The notes under the pieces are model-generated. The model saw nothing but the letters and a program-made list of their open reading frames with translations, was not told where the DNA came from and did not search any database. Shown in pieces: positions 52,720 to 62,335 of a stretch of 64,000 nucleotides of DNA. Position numbers and translations under genes: made by a program. Position 1 is the first letter of the stretch; every line of letters starts with the position of its first letter. This DNA comes from Pseudocolwellia sp049933045 (GTDB lineage Bacteria > Pseudomonadota > Gammaproteobacteria > Enterobacterales > Alteromonadaceae), in contig NZ_CP187926.1 in the NCBI RefSeq assembly GCF_049933045.1, forward strand, positions 2,232,001 to 2,296,000, given 5' to 3'.

Positions 52720-54132
52720 TTATTTCTGTTCTACTTGCTCTACATGTTCAGCTTCTTTATCTTCTTCAATCAAATCTAAATCAACACTTTCTATTTTTTC
52801 AAAGCGGTTTGATATTTTATCTGCTGACGTATGTATCTGTTTTACATCATTTGCCGCTTGGTCAATATGTTTAGCTAAGTTATTAAAGCGACTTCTAAAA
52901 CGTCCAAAATCATCTGAAAGACCAGACAAGTGAGCTTGTATTACATGAATTTGTTTACGGGTTTCTTCATCTTTTAATACCGAACGCGATGTTGTTAGTA
53001 TTGCCATTAATGTAGTTGGTGATGCAAGCCATACGCGTTTTTTATTGGCGTAATCAACTAAGTCACTTTGATGAGCATGTATTTCAGCAAATATAGCTTC
53101 TGCGGGAATAAACATAATAGCGCCGTCAGATGTTTCTTTATCAATTAGGTATTTATCGCTAATGTCATTAATATGTTTTTTGATATCGACTTTAAACTGT
53201 CTTTCTGCAGCTTTACGGTCGTGATCACCCAGTAAGTTATCTGCCATTTTCTTATAGCTTTCTAACGGGAATTTAGAATCGATAACCACGTTCCCTGTAG
53301 GCTTAGGTAACATTAATAAACAGTCGGCAATTTTACCGTTTGATAAGGTATGTTGTAGCGAGAAATGCTGCTCAGGTAACACATTACGAATAAGCGCCGT
53401 TAACTGAACTTCACCAAATGCACCTCTAGAACGTTTGTCGGCTAATACCTCTTGTAAGCTAACTACGTTAGTTGATAGTTCGGTTATCTTCTTTTGTGCA
53501 TCGTCTATTAAAGCTAAACGCTGCAAAATGTCATTAAAGGTTTTTGTGGTTTTTTCAAAACCTTCTGCTAGACGTTGCTCAACTTGTGCGTTAATTTCTT
53601 TAAGGCGATTATCGGTTGAAAGTGTTAATTCATCTATGCGTTTAGCCATATTATCACTTGATAATTGCATAGCTTTTGAAAGTTCATCACGATTACTTTG
53701 ACCTGTTTTGTTTAAATGTTCGGTCAATTGATCAATCGACTTTAATTGATTTTCATTAAAGGTATTTTGATGCTCATGTAGAATATTACTTAGTTGATGG
53801 CGACTTTCAAATAAGGTTTGAGATTGCTTTTCGCCTTGGTCAGAATGCTGACGTAAAAGCTTCAATTTAAAATCTGATATTTGCTGTTCAAAATACATTT
53901 TCAACTCAGACTGTTGTGACGCAGCTTGTTGATGAGTGGAACTAATGTAATGAATTGATTGCTGATGGTTTTTATCAGTTGTATGACTTAATAATCTTAA
54001 TTGCTCTTCTAATTCCGAGTTGCCTTGTTTTCTAAACACAATAACAAGCAATAAAACTAAGATGAGGAATACGCCAGCTAATATTAAAAGAGAGTATAAA
54101 TCTGTAGGGAAACCTTGGAGAAACGCAGCCAT
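52720..54132 (-). CDS. rmuC: DNA recombination protein RmuC
   Basis: 470 residues. One N-terminal membrane helix (~12-32), long coiled coil (~50-230), then the nuclease-like domain with RSRGAFGEVQL, VVIDSKFPLESYKKM, MFIPAEAIFAEI and WLASPTTLMAIL, all typical of RmuC, which limits recombination at inverted repeats. The C-terminal tail is acidic (VEHVEQVEQK). Single gene. Confidence 0.93.
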   Translation of the reverse strand: MAAFLQGFPTDLYSLLILAGVFLILVLLLVIVFRKQGNSELEEQLRLLSHTTDKNHQQSIHYISSTHQQAASQQSELKMYFEQQISDFKLKLLRQHSDQGEKQSQTLFESRHQLSNILHEHQNTFNENQLKSIDQLTEHLNKTGQSNRDELSKAMQLSSDNMAKRIDELTLSTDNRLKEINAQVEQRLAEGFEKTTKTFNDILQRLALIDDAQKKITELSTNVVSLQEVLADKRSRGAFGEVQLTALIRNVLPEQHFSLQHTLSNGKIADCLLMLPKPTGNVVIDSKFPLESYKKMADNLLGDHDRKAAERQFKVDIKKHINDISDKYLIDKETSDGAIMFIPAEAIFAEIHAHQSDLVDYANKKRVWLASPTTLMAILTTSRSVLKDEETRKQIHVIQAHLSGLSDDFGRFRSRFNNLAKHIDQAANDVKQIHTSADKISNRFEKIESVDLDLIEEDKEAEHVEQVEQK

Positions 54133-54290
54133 AAAGCACCAACACTGTAAAAATGAACAGTTATTAAATCATAATTATCAATTAACGGCTAGAAATACTC
54201 TTATTTTTTATAGTAAAGAATAATGATAAACACATTAAATTCTGTAGGTTACGTTTATTTCATAACAAATTTAGGTGTTTATAAAAGCAA

Positions 54291-54322
54291 AAAACGCCAT
54301 AAGTTTTACCTTATGACGTTTT
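54291..54322 (-). terminator. Terminator downstream of fumarase
   Basis: AAAACGCCATAAG (54291-54303) pairs with CTTATGACGTTTT (54310-54322) with one mismatch on the plus strand that is a G·T wobble on the minus strand. On the minus strand the stem is followed by TTTTTTGC. It ends the fumarase transcript about 60 bases past its stop codon. Confidence 0.75.
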
Positions 54323-54382
54323 ATTAAAGCTAGATAAGCTGAGTCCAGTTTAAACCGGGTAATCTCTGCTTAGCTAAAAGTT

Positions 54383-55906
54383 TTAGCCTTTAGCTTTCTT
54401 ATCTGCTTCTTCAATATTCAATTTCCAAATTTGAGGACCAGTAACGTGCGCTGATTCACCAGTAGAATCAACAGCTACAGTTACAGGCATGTCTTCAACT
54501 TCAAATTCATAAATCGCTTCCATTCCCATATCTTCAAAGGCAACGACTTTAGCTTTCTTGATTGCTTTAGATACTAGGTAAGCAGCGCCACCCACAGCCA
54601 TTAAGTAAACTGACTTATGGTTTTTAATACTTTGACAAGTTTCTGCGCCACGTTCAGCTTTACCAATTGTGCCTAATAAGCCTGTTTCAGCTAGCATCAT
54701 TTCAGTAAATTTATCCATACGTGTCGCTGTTGTAGGACCTGCTGGGCCAACGGCTTCGTCGCCAATAGCATCTACTGGACCAACGTAATAAATAAACTTG
54801 TCTGTGAAGTCTACTGGCAATTTCTCGCCTGCAGCTAACATCTCCTGAATACGTTTATGAGCAGCATCACGACCTGTTAAAATAGTACCTGATAATAAAA
54901 CAGTTTCACCTGTTTTCCAGTCGCTAATATCTGCTTTTTTAAGTTCATCAACATTAACACGACGAACATTTTCACCTACTTCCCAAGTAATTTCTGGCCA
55001 TTCTTCTAATTTAGGTGGTTTAAGATCTGCAGGACCTGAACCGTCTAAGTGAAAATGTACATGGCGAGTAGCAGCACAGTTAGGGATCATAACAACAGGT
55101 TTAGACGCTGCATGTGTTGGCACTGAGTTGATTTTAATATCAACAACAGTTGTTAAACCACCAAGACCTTGAGCACCAATACCTAATTTGTTAACACGTT
55201 CAAAAATCTCTAAACGTAGTTCTTCTTCAGCATTTTGAGGACCACGATCCATAAGTTCTTGAATGTTTACTGGATCCATCAAGCTTTCTTTAGCTAATAC
55301 ACCTGCTTTTTCAGCCGTACCGCCAATACCTATGCCTAACATTCCAGGAGGACACCAGCCAGCACCCATAGTAGGTAATGTTTTAACAACCCAGTCAGCA
55401 ATTGAATCGCTTGGGTTTAACATAGCCATTTTAGATTTGTTTTCTGATCCGCCGCCTTTAGCTGCGATCATAATTTCAACACCGCCACCTGGCACCATAT
55501 CAATATGTACTACTGAAGGCGTGTTGTCTTTCGTGTTAATACGTTTGCCAGCAGGATCAGCAACGATAGAAGCACGTAAAGGATTATCAGGATTTAAATA
55601 AGCACGACGAGTACCTTCATCAACCATTTGTTGCACGGTTAAATCTGTTTTGTCCCACTGAACTTCCATACCTACTTTAACAAAACACGTAACAATACCT
55701 GTGTCTTGGCAGATTGGACGCTTACCATGAGCAGACATACGTGAGTTGATAAGAATTTGCGCAATAGCATCTTTAGCTGCTTGGCTTTTCTCGCGGTTAT
55801 AAGCTTTTTCTAACGCTTGAATAAAATCAAGAGGATGATAATAAGAGATATATTGAAGTGCATCTTCAATGCTGTCGATTAGATCTTGTTGTTTGATAAT
55901 AGCCAT
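54383..55906 (-). CDS. fumA: Fumarate hydratase class I (iron-sulfur)
   Basis: 507 residues, the length of the single-chain class I enzyme of many gammaproteobacteria. RPICQDTGIVTCFVKVG holds a cluster Cys, GAGWCPPGMLGIGIGGTAEKA, and MIPNCAATRHVHFHLDG supply the rest of the active site. GPTTATRMDKF and the C-terminal swivel-like domain are also visible. It interconverts fumarate and malate in the TCA cycle via a 4Fe-4S cluster and is oxygen sensitive. Single gene with its own terminator. Confidence 0.93.
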   Translation of the reverse strand: MAIIKQQDLIDSIEDALQYISYYHPLDFIQALEKAYNREKSQAAKDAIAQILINSRMSAHGKRPICQDTGIVTCFVKVGMEVQWDKTDLTVQQMVDEGTRRAYLNPDNPLRASIVADPAGKRINTKDNTPSVVHIDMVPGGGVEIMIAAKGGGSENKSKMAMLNPSDSIADWVVKTLPTMGAGWCPPGMLGIGIGGTAEKAGVLAKESLMDPVNIQELMDRGPQNAEEELRLEIFERVNKLGIGAQGLGGLTTVVDIKINSVPTHAASKPVVMIPNCAATRHVHFHLDGSGPADLKPPKLEEWPEITWEVGENVRRVNVDELKKADISDWKTGETVLLSGTILTGRDAAHKRIQEMLAAGEKLPVDFTDKFIYYVGPVDAIGDEAVGPAGPTTATRMDKFTEMMLAETGLLGTIGKAERGAETCQSIKNHKSVYLMAVGGAAYLVSKAIKKAKVVAFEDMGMEAIYEFEVEDMPVTVAVDSTGESAHVTGPQIWKLNIEEADKKAKG

Positions 55907-56076
55907 AATTTACCTTTGTCACATTTCCCTAAATTTAGAAAAAACCTATGAATATAAATTCATGAGAGGAATTAGTTGAAACTTATAATTTTGCCGATAT
56001 GATACCTTGCTTGTTAAAGTGCCGCTAGTAACTTATTTAGTATAATTATACTCACATCTATTATAAGAAAAATGCT

Positions 56077-57558
56077 TTGTTAAAACTTCATAAACAATCA
56101 AGTAAAAGACTCCCTAAAAACCAAGAGATAACTTATAAAGTTATACCTTTGCCTAGTGAAATGTGTTCGAACGAAGTTTTTGCTGTTTTATCTGATTTAC
56201 CTTGGTCGATGTGGTTAGACTCTTGTGATGGTGAACATGTAGATAGCCGCTTTGATATTATGGTGTGGGATCCTGTTGTTACCCTTTCTACCTCTAGTTC
56301 ACAGGACGAAAAAGCACCAAATCAAAAACCTAAGTTATATAGCCAAACCACTATTACAAATAAATTTAAAAACTCGAGTATTACAAGCACTGAAGATCCG
56401 TTACATTTATTAAACCAAGCAATCGACGAAACCTTCATCAATATAAACTTATCACCTGAGATCGACAGCCCTTTTAAAGGTGGTGCTGTTGGTTACTTTG
56501 CTTATGACTTAGGCAGAGAATTTGAAGTATTACCTGAACTGTGTGAGCAAGACATTAACTTACCCAATATGGCTGTAGGTATTTACACGCAAGCGATTAT
56601 TTTTGATAACCAAAGCAATACGTTTAGTTTACTCTGTATAGAAAATGAAAGAGCAAGTACTGAAGCGTTTTTGTTTAAGCTACTTAAGAGTAAGGCAGCA
56701 GAAAATTCAAATTTTGTACTTAATTCAGATTGGCAATCGAATATGACTGAATCTGAATACGCTGAAAAGTTTACTCAAGTACATAACTATATTTTAGCTG
56801 GAGATTGCTATCAAATAAATTTAGCTCAACGTTTTACAGCGAGTTATTCAGGTAATGAATTTGAAGCTTATCAAACGCTACGCAAAGAAAATAATGGTCC
56901 ATTTTCTGCTTTTATACGCCTTGAAGATTCAGCTATTTTAAGTGTATCGCCCGAACGTTTTCTCCAGCTCAATAATCAGCAAGTTCAAAGTAAACCTATA
57001 AAAGGTACATTACCAAGACACACTTCACCTGCACTAGATAAGCAAGCGGCTGAAACTTTACAGCTTTCAACAAAAGACAGAGCAGAAAACCTGATGATTG
57101 TTGATTTACTTAGAAACGATATAAGCAAAGTCTGTGAAGCAGGTTCTGTTGTAGTGCCTAAGTTATTTTATATTGAAAGCTTCCCTGCCGTGCATCATTT
57201 AGTGAGTACTGTTGAAGGCAAGTTATCATCAGAGTTTACTGCTGCGGATTTATTACGAGGTGCATTTCCAGGTGGCTCTATTACAGGCGCTCCTAAAATC
57301 AGAGCAATGGAAATTATTGAAGAATTAGAACCTAACCGCCGTAGTGTTTATTGTGGTTCAATTGGCTATATTTCTGCTTGTGGAAATATGGACACTAGCA
57401 TTACGATAAGGACGTTAATATGCGAGCAAAACAATATTCATTGTTGGGCTGGTGGCGGATTAGTTGCTGACTCTGTTTTAGCTAACGAGTATCAAGAAAC
57501 CTTTGATAAGCTGAAAAAAATAACGCCAGTTTTAAAAAATAACTTCTATAATAATTAA
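56077..57558 (+). CDS. pabB: Aminodeoxychorismate synthase component I PabB
   Basis: 493 residues with TTG as the putative start. The chorismate-binding domain begins at ~215 with TESEYAEKFTQVHNYILAGD; SKPIKGTLPRH, STKDRAENLMIVDLLRNDI, GGSITGAPK and AGGGLVADS follow. LPWSMWLDS near the N-terminus is common to PabB. It makes aminodeoxychorismate for folate. Anthranilate synthase TrpE is the alternative, but the N-terminal features and the lack of trp neighbours favour PabB. Confidence 0.88.
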   Translation: MLKLHKQSSKRLPKNQEITYKVIPLPSEMCSNEVFAVLSDLPWSMWLDSCDGEHVDSRFDIMVWDPVVTLSTSSSQDEKAPNQKPKLYSQTTITNKFKNSSITSTEDPLHLLNQAIDETFININLSPEIDSPFKGGAVGYFAYDLGREFEVLPELCEQDINLPNMAVGIYTQAIIFDNQSNTFSLLCIENERASTEAFLFKLLKSKAAENSNFVLNSDWQSNMTESEYAEKFTQVHNYILAGDCYQINLAQRFTASYSGNEFEAYQTLRKENNGPFSAFIRLEDSAILSVSPERFLQLNNQQVQSKPIKGTLPRHTSPALDKQAAETLQLSTKDRAENLMIVDLLRNDISKVCEAGSVVVPKLFYIESFPAVHHLVSTVEGKLSSEFTAADLLRGAFPGGSITGAPKIRAMEIIEELEPNRRSVYCGSIGYISACGNMDTSITIRTLICEQNNIHCWAGGGLVADSVLANEYQETFDKLKKITPVLKNNFYNN

Positions 57559-57659
57559 TGTTCAGGTTACATTATATTGAGTAAGCTCTACTAAAATTAA
57601 CACGCTAACAACAAACAATTTTAAAAGCAGTTCAATTCAACATAGATGACGAGAAGCTA

Positions 57660-58229
57660 ATGACTAAAGAAGAATTCTTACTTAAATATTCATTAAATAA
57701 TAGCTCTGCTTCTATTCACGAATATCAACATAACAAACCACTGAGAGAAGCTGCCGTACTTATCCCATTAATTGACGATGGTACACAACTCAATGTATTA
57801 CTCACTAAACGCTCACTTCATTTAAGACATCACGCTGGCCAAATAAGCTTTCCTGGCGGCAAAGTTGAAACAACAGATAAAGACTTAATAGATACAGCAT
57901 CAAGAGAAACTTTTGAAGAAATTGGCTTACCACAAGAACTAATTACTATTGTAGGTAGCTTGCACTCTTATGATATTGTATCAGGTTTTGTAGTAACGCC
58001 TTATGTCGGTTTGATCCCTAACAACTATGAATTTACCAAAGATATTAATGAAGTCAGTGAGATATTTCAGGTGCCTCTTAAACATTTTTTAGATTATTCC
58101 AATCATATAACACTTAAAGTAGAGCGAAAAAGTCACACACATAACATCCATTTTATGCCCTATAAAGAATACAATATTTGGGGAGCTACAGCTTCAATGT
58201 TAAAAGATTTAGCTATTCATCTCAGTTAA
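57660..58229 (+). CDS. nudL: Nudix hydrolase NudL (CoA pyrophosphatase)
   Basis: 189 residues. The Nudix box is GGKVETTDKDLIDTASRETFEEIG shortened to GGK...REtxEEIG (residues ~67-89); upstream LLTKRSLHLRHHAGQISFPGG is the extended signature of the CoA-diphosphatase (UPF0035) subfamily. Downstream of pabB by about 100 bases, as in E. coli (pabB-nudL). Confidence 0.9.
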   Translation: MTKEEFLLKYSLNNSSASIHEYQHNKPLREAAVLIPLIDDGTQLNVLLTKRSLHLRHHAGQISFPGGKVETTDKDLIDTASRETFEEIGLPQELITIVGSLHSYDIVSGFVVTPYVGLIPNNYEFTKDINEVSEIFQVPLKHFLDYSNHITLKVERKSHTHNIHFMPYKEYNIWGATASMLKDLAIHLS

Positions 58230-58566
58230 AAGCCATTAAGCCGAGCTAAAGTCAGCTAACTAAAAATAGTAAAGTCTCAATTCATCTACATTCTGATTTA
58301 GTATCTATTTCATCTATTCAACTTTAAGTAAAAAAGCGCCTTATTCTTCTCTCAGTATTTTGATATTCTGCTAAAATTTAAATTATGCTCAATTCAAACA
58401 CGCTCGGGTTCAAGTAATAAAACACGCTGTTAGCTTTAAAATAATTTAAAAATGTAAACCTATGAGTAACTTTTATTGTTATCTGCAATAGTTTTAATAT
58501 AACATCACATTTCGAAATATAATTTCACAAAACAAAAACAAAGCAAACTTAAATTCGGAATTAAAC
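58230..58566. other. Intergenic region upstream of sdaA
   Basis: 337 bases without a gene. It is AT-rich. TATAAT occurs exactly at 58518-58523, 44 bases before the sdaA start, and could be a −10 element, but no convincing −35 lies 16-18 bases ahead. No clear hairpin terminator for nudL is seen. Confidence 0.5.
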
Positions 58567-59946
58567 ATGATTAGTGTATTTGATATGTTCTCTATTGGCA
58601 TTGGCCCTTCAAGTTCTCATACGGTAGGACCCATGAAAGCTGCCCATTTATTTGTTCAGCACTTATCAGAAACAAATAAAATAGATCAGGTTAAACGCGT
58701 TAAATGCGAATTATTCGGTTCGTTAGGACAAACAGGTATCGGTCATGGAACAGGTAAAGCTGTAATATTAGGACTTTGTGGCGAACAGCCTGAAACGATT
58801 CCTGTAGATGCGATAGATAACATACTTGAACAAGTCGTTAACACTCAAACTATTACTCTAAATAAAACCCATAATGTTTCTTTTCCGAAAAAAGACGCCA
58901 TTATTTATCACCGAAAGAAAACCTTAAGTGCCCATTCAAATGGTATGACATTATTCGCTTTTGATGAAAGTGATGAGCTTATATTAGAAGAAACCTATTT
59001 CTCTATTGGTGGTGGCTTTATTGTTCAAGACTGCGATTTTGAAAAAGAAAAAGACAAAGCCCTTTCATTACATAGCAATATTAAACGCCCACATCGATTC
59101 ACTAACGGTACTGAGCTATTTAATATCGCTAAAGAAAATCATATAAACGTTAGTACTATTATGATGAATAATGAAAAGTGTTTAAATGATGAGAAAACCA
59201 TAAGAACTCAGCTTCTCAATATATGGCAAGCGATGCAGGATTGTGTGGACAAAGGTATTAGAACTGAAGGTATATTACCTGGCGGTTTAAAAGTTACACG
59301 CAGAGCTCCCGCCTTATACCGAACATTAACCGTCGAGAAGAATAGCGACCCGCTCGTCGCTATGGATTGGGTTAACTTGTTTGCGCTTGCTGTTAATGAA
59401 GAAAATGCTGCTGGAGGCAGAGTTGTTACTGCACCAACCAATGGAGCTGCGGGGATCATTCCTGCAGTACTGTGTTACTACAATAAGTTTGTTAAACCTG
59501 TAAGTGATGATGATTGTATTAAGTATTTACTTACCGCTGCAGCTATTGGCATTTTATATAAAACCAATGCTTCAATATCTGGCGCTGAAGTTGGCTGCCA
59601 AGGCGAAGTTGGCGTGGCTTGCTCTATGGCGGCAGGTGCTTTAACTGAAATTATGGGCGGTAACCCTCAGCAAGTAGAAAATGCTGCTGAAATAGGCATG
59701 GAACATAATCTAGGTTTAACTTGTGATCCTGTGGGTGGCTTAGTACAAGTTCCTTGTATTGAGAGAAATGCTATGGGTTCAGTAAAGGCGATTAATGCTT
59801 CTCGATTAGCTTTACGTGGTTCAGGTACACAAAAAGTCACTTTAGATAAAGTGATTAAAACCATGTGGGAAACAGGCAACGATATGAAAACCAAATATAA
59901 AGAAACATCTCGCGGTGGTTTAGCTGTTAACATTACTGAGTGTTAA
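58567..59946 (+). CDS. sdaA: L-serine ammonia-lyase SdaA (iron-sulfur)
   Basis: 459 residues, single-chain type. The start ISVFDMFSIGIGPSSSHTVGPM is the signature of the family; 4Fe-4S Cys lie in GAEVGCQGEVGVACSMAAG and TCDPVGGLVQVPCIERN. It deaminates serine to pyruvate. E. coli has two near-identical proteins (SdaA, SdaB), so the choice of symbol is nominal. Followed by a dispersed repeat and a strong terminator. Confidence 0.93.
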   Translation: MISVFDMFSIGIGPSSSHTVGPMKAAHLFVQHLSETNKIDQVKRVKCELFGSLGQTGIGHGTGKAVILGLCGEQPETIPVDAIDNILEQVVNTQTITLNKTHNVSFPKKDAIIYHRKKTLSAHSNGMTLFAFDESDELILEETYFSIGGGFIVQDCDFEKEKDKALSLHSNIKRPHRFTNGTELFNIAKENHINVSTIMMNNEKCLNDEKTIRTQLLNIWQAMQDCVDKGIRTEGILPGGLKVTRRAPALYRTLTVEKNSDPLVAMDWVNLFALAVNEENAAGGRVVTAPTNGAAGIIPAVLCYYNKFVKPVSDDDCIKYLLTAAAIGILYKTNASISGAEVGCQGEVGVACSMAAGALTEIMGGNPQQVENAAEIGMEHNLGLTCDPVGGLVQVPCIERNAMGSVKAINASRLALRGSGTQKVTLDKVIKTMWETGNDMKTKYKETSRGGLAVNITEC

Positions 59947-59949
59947 TAG

Positions 59950-60000
59950 TTTGGTATTGATCAGGTTTTGTTAGAATAAATATTATACCAAACGGATTAC
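59950..60000. repeat. Dispersed TATACCAAACGGATTA repeat with inverted flank
   Basis: TATACCAAACGGATTA (59984-59999) matches the ends of the inverted repeat at 62189-63008. ATACCAAAC also pairs with GTTTGGTAT at 59950-59958, so the segment can form a 9-bp hairpin just after sdaA. Confidence 0.65.
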
Positions 60001-60072
60001 ATGTATTGGAAAATAAGTTTGGCTTACTTACCCGTACTGTTATATCTCTAACTTTAAAATAAAGCACACATA

Positions 60073-60100
60073 AAAAAAGAGAGCTAATGCTCTCTTTTTT
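60073..60100. terminator. Bidirectional terminator between sdaA and cysB
   Basis: AAAAAAGAGAGC (60073-60084) and GCTCTCTTTTTT (60089-60100) form a 12-bp stem with loop TAAT. It is flanked by A and T runs on the proper sides for both converging genes. Confidence 0.9.
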
Positions 60101-60118
60101 CTTTGAATAAAACAAAAC

Positions 60119-61093
60119 TTAACGGATAGGCAATTCGATGTTCGAAAATAGCTCATCAATATCATTATTGTTTTTCAATAATACAGCTCGAGTCACTAAA
60201 TCTCGATTAAGATGAGGTGCAAAACGTTCGATAAAATCAAACATATAACCTCTCAAGAATGTGCCTCTTCTAAAGCCAATTTTAGTTGTGCTACGTTTAA
60301 ATAAATGACTTGCATCAATAGTCACTAAATCACTATCAATTTTAGGATCCATTGCCATAGAAGCAATAACACCAATACCAACACCCATACGAACATAGGT
60401 TTTAATCACATCAGCATCGGTTGCTGTAAATGCAATTTTAGGTTCACAACCTGCGCTTGTAAAAGCTTTATCGAGTTCAGAGCGACCCGTAAAACCAAAT
60501 ACATAAGTGACTAATGAATACTTGGCAATATCTTGAATAGTGATATCACGTTTTTTCGCTAATGGATGATCAGGCTTAACAATAATACTTCTGTTCCAGT
60601 GATAACACGGCAACATAATTAAATCGTTGTATAAATGCAGGGATTCAGTGGCAATAGCAAAATCAGTATCACCTTTTGAAGCAGATTCACTAATTTGAGC
60701 AGGCGTACCTTGATACATATGCAAGGAGACCTTGCTGTATCGCTTCATAAAGCCTTGAATAACTTCAGGTAAGGCATAACGAGCTTGTGTATGTGTAGTT
60801 GCTATACGTAGCTTACCTTCATCAGGTTGAGTGTGCTCACGAGCTACGGCTTTAATTGCTTCAACTTTAGAAAGAATTTCTGTCGCAATATTAATAACTT
60901 CATTACCCGCAGGGGTTACATGAGTTAAGTGCTTACCACTACGACCAAAAATTTGAATGCCAAGTTCATCTTCAAGCATCCTTACTTGTTTACTGATACC
61001 TGGTTGAGAAGTAAATAAACTCTCCGCTGTAGCGGAAACATTTAAATTATTGTTGAGGACTTCAACAATGTAACGGAGTTGTTGTAGTTTCAT
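60119..61093 (-). CDS. cysB: LysR-family regulator CysB
   Basis: 324 residues. N-terminal winged HTH MKLQQLRYIVEVLNNNLN... TSQPGISKQVRMLEDELG, then the CysB-type effector domain (TTHTQARYALP, GTPAQISESASKGDTDFAIATE, TFGFTGRSELDKAF-like). It activates sulfate assimilation genes in response to N-acetylserine. Cbl is the near relative; length and the terminal features are nearer to CysB. Monocistronic. Confidence 0.9.
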   Translation of the reverse strand: MKLQQLRYIVEVLNNNLNVSATAESLFTSQPGISKQVRMLEDELGIQIFGRSGKHLTHVTPAGNEVINIATEILSKVEAIKAVAREHTQPDEGKLRIATTHTQARYALPEVIQGFMKRYSKVSLHMYQGTPAQISESASKGDTDFAIATESLHLYNDLIMLPCYHWNRSIIVKPDHPLAKKRDITIQDIAKYSLVTYVFGFTGRSELDKAFTSAGCEPKIAFTATDADVIKTYVRMGVGIGVIASMAMDPKIDSDLVTIDASHLFKRSTTKIGFRRGTFLRGYMFDFIERFAPHLNRDLVTRAVLLKNNNDIDELFSNIELPIR

Positions 61094-61348
61094 TTATGGC
61101 TGCTTCAAAGTTTCTTATTCCAAAAATATATACTTAATTTAAAATTTATTCCATATTAATTTTTATTTAACGTAATTTTTATCAAAAGATTATAAGGGGA
61201 AATTGCATTTAGTGACCTAAACACCCCTATTTTTTATCATATTTAGCGGTTATTTATACTGATTATTTAATTTAAAACTATCAAGAGCCCTGCATTTTTT
61301 GTAGACTCACAGAGTATCTTTTCATATAAAATCGAGTTGAAGTAAAAT

Positions 61349-61507
61349 ATGATTATAATCATCATCGGATTAATAGTTTTATTGGTGATCGGTGTAGTGG
61401 TAGTCAATGCCCTGCAACAGCATAAAGCAAAACAAGAGAAAGAAAGACGTGCTAAATCAGCAAAATATAAAGCTATAATTGATGAGTCTGCAGAAGCTCA
61501 CTCTTAA
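61349..61507 (+). CDS. Short frame with membrane helix (N-terminal part of split gene)
   Basis: 52 residues that begin at an ATG. A membrane helix spans ~2-19, followed by QQHKAKQEKERRAKSAKYKA. Its stop overlaps the next frame by 26 bases. See the combined entry. Confidence 0.6.
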   Translation: MIIIIIGLIVLLVIGVVVVNALQQHKAKQEKERRAKSAKYKAIIDESAEAHS

Positions 61508-62117
61508 TTTAAGCCACTTACCTGCTAATCCTGTTTTAATTAATATTTTAAATAAAAGAAGCTTAAATGCGGCAAAAGCTATGTTGCAACTTTCTCCTAC
61601 CGTTAAAGCGATGAAGCAACAAGTTCAAGAACATGAAGCAGCTTTTAAAGAATCAAACAAAGCAGATAATAGCCCAGTAGCGGATGAAAGCTTTGTTCTA
61701 CCTGATAATGAACAACAACTCGTTAGTATTTTACAAACCATTAAAAAATTACGCGCCATGCTTAAATCAGAGCATTCTAAAGGCACAATAGAAGCGCCAA
61801 TGTTTAGCCAACAAGATCTTCGTTTAGATGCTATGCAGCTTAAAATTGGCGTTGAAAGTATTATAAGTCGTGGTCAAAAAGCTTATTCAAAAGATATGTT
61901 AGGCTCAGCTCGTCAATATTTCGAAAAAGCTTTACAGACATTAACAGCGCATCCACATCAGTCTGAATATACAACAACAAAGCGCACTGAAATAGAAGAT
62001 AAGCTTGAAGAAATAACAACAGCGCTTAAAGTAACTAATGCACAAGATGCGGCTAAAAAAGCGAAAGATGAAGAAGACGATTTAGATATGTTATTTCAAC
62101 CGAAAAAGAAATGGTAA
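61482..62117 (+). CDS. Helical charged protein (C-terminal part of split gene)
   Basis: 211 residues from the ATG at 61482 (or TTG at 61479). Largely alpha-helical, with QKAYSKDMLGSARQYFEKALQTL resembling a TPR-like helix pair near ~140-160 and an acidic end (KDEEDDLDMLFQPKKKW). I do not recognise a named family. Followed by a good terminator. Confidence 0.65.
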   Translation: MSLQKLTLNLSHLPANPVLINILNKRSLNAAKAMLQLSPTVKAMKQQVQEHEAAFKESNKADNSPVADESFVLPDNEQQLVSILQTIKKLRAMLKSEHSKGTIEAPMFSQQDLRLDAMQLKIGVESIISRGQKAYSKDMLGSARQYFEKALQTLTAHPHQSEYTTTKRTEIEDKLEEITTALKVTNAQDAAKKAKDEEDDLDMLFQPKKKW

Positions 62118-62136
62118 TACACCAATAGCACAACTT

Positions 62137-62163
62137 AGCCAGCGACTAAGCTGGCTTTTTTGT
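62137..62163 (+). terminator. Intrinsic terminator after the helical charged protein
   Basis: AGCCAGC (62137-62143) pairs with GCTGGCT (62150-62156) around a 6-base loop, followed by TTTTTTGT. It is 20 bases past the stop codon. Confidence 0.85.
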
Positions 62164-62313
62164 ATTTAGTTTTCCATAAACCCATTAATACCAAACGGAT
62201 TAATTTATTGCTCACTTAGCGAGAATTTAAAAGCTTAGAGGCAAGGCATTGATTGAAGAGAATGGTTATTCCCTTGTCAAAATCAATAACGCGGCATATG
62301 AGCCTATAAAATT

Positions 62314-62333
62314 CTCGGCCGCAAGCGACCGAG
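62314..62333. repeat. Hairpin at the left end of the second IS200/IS605 element
   Basis: CTCGG (62314-62318) pairs with CCGAG (62329-62333) across a 10-base loop. It abuts the ancestral stop codon of the transposase (62336-62338) and is likely part of the element's end. Confidence 0.55.
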
Positions 62334-62335
62334 TT

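Larger units (their letters stand above)
61349..62117 (+). pseudogene. Membrane-anchored coiled-coil protein, apparently frameshifted
   Basis: Two overlapping frames look like parts of one gene. Frame 1 (61349-61507, 52 residues) has ATG, a membrane helix MIIIIIGLIVLLVIGVVVV and a charged stretch ending YKAIIDESAEAHS. Frame 2 (61482-62117, 211 residues) has TLNLSHLPANPVLINILNKRSLNAAKAM and a helical, charged tail, with no ribosome site of its own. Proteins of this layout are, as I recall, single ORFs in related genera. One base too many or too few near 61496-61501 would join them into about 255 residues. Translational coupling of two genes remains possible. Confidence 0.6.

Noticed and set aside
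55263..55601. 112-residue ORF antisense to fumarase
   Set aside because: It is a shadow of the conserved fumarase frame, with no ribosome site or recognisable domain.
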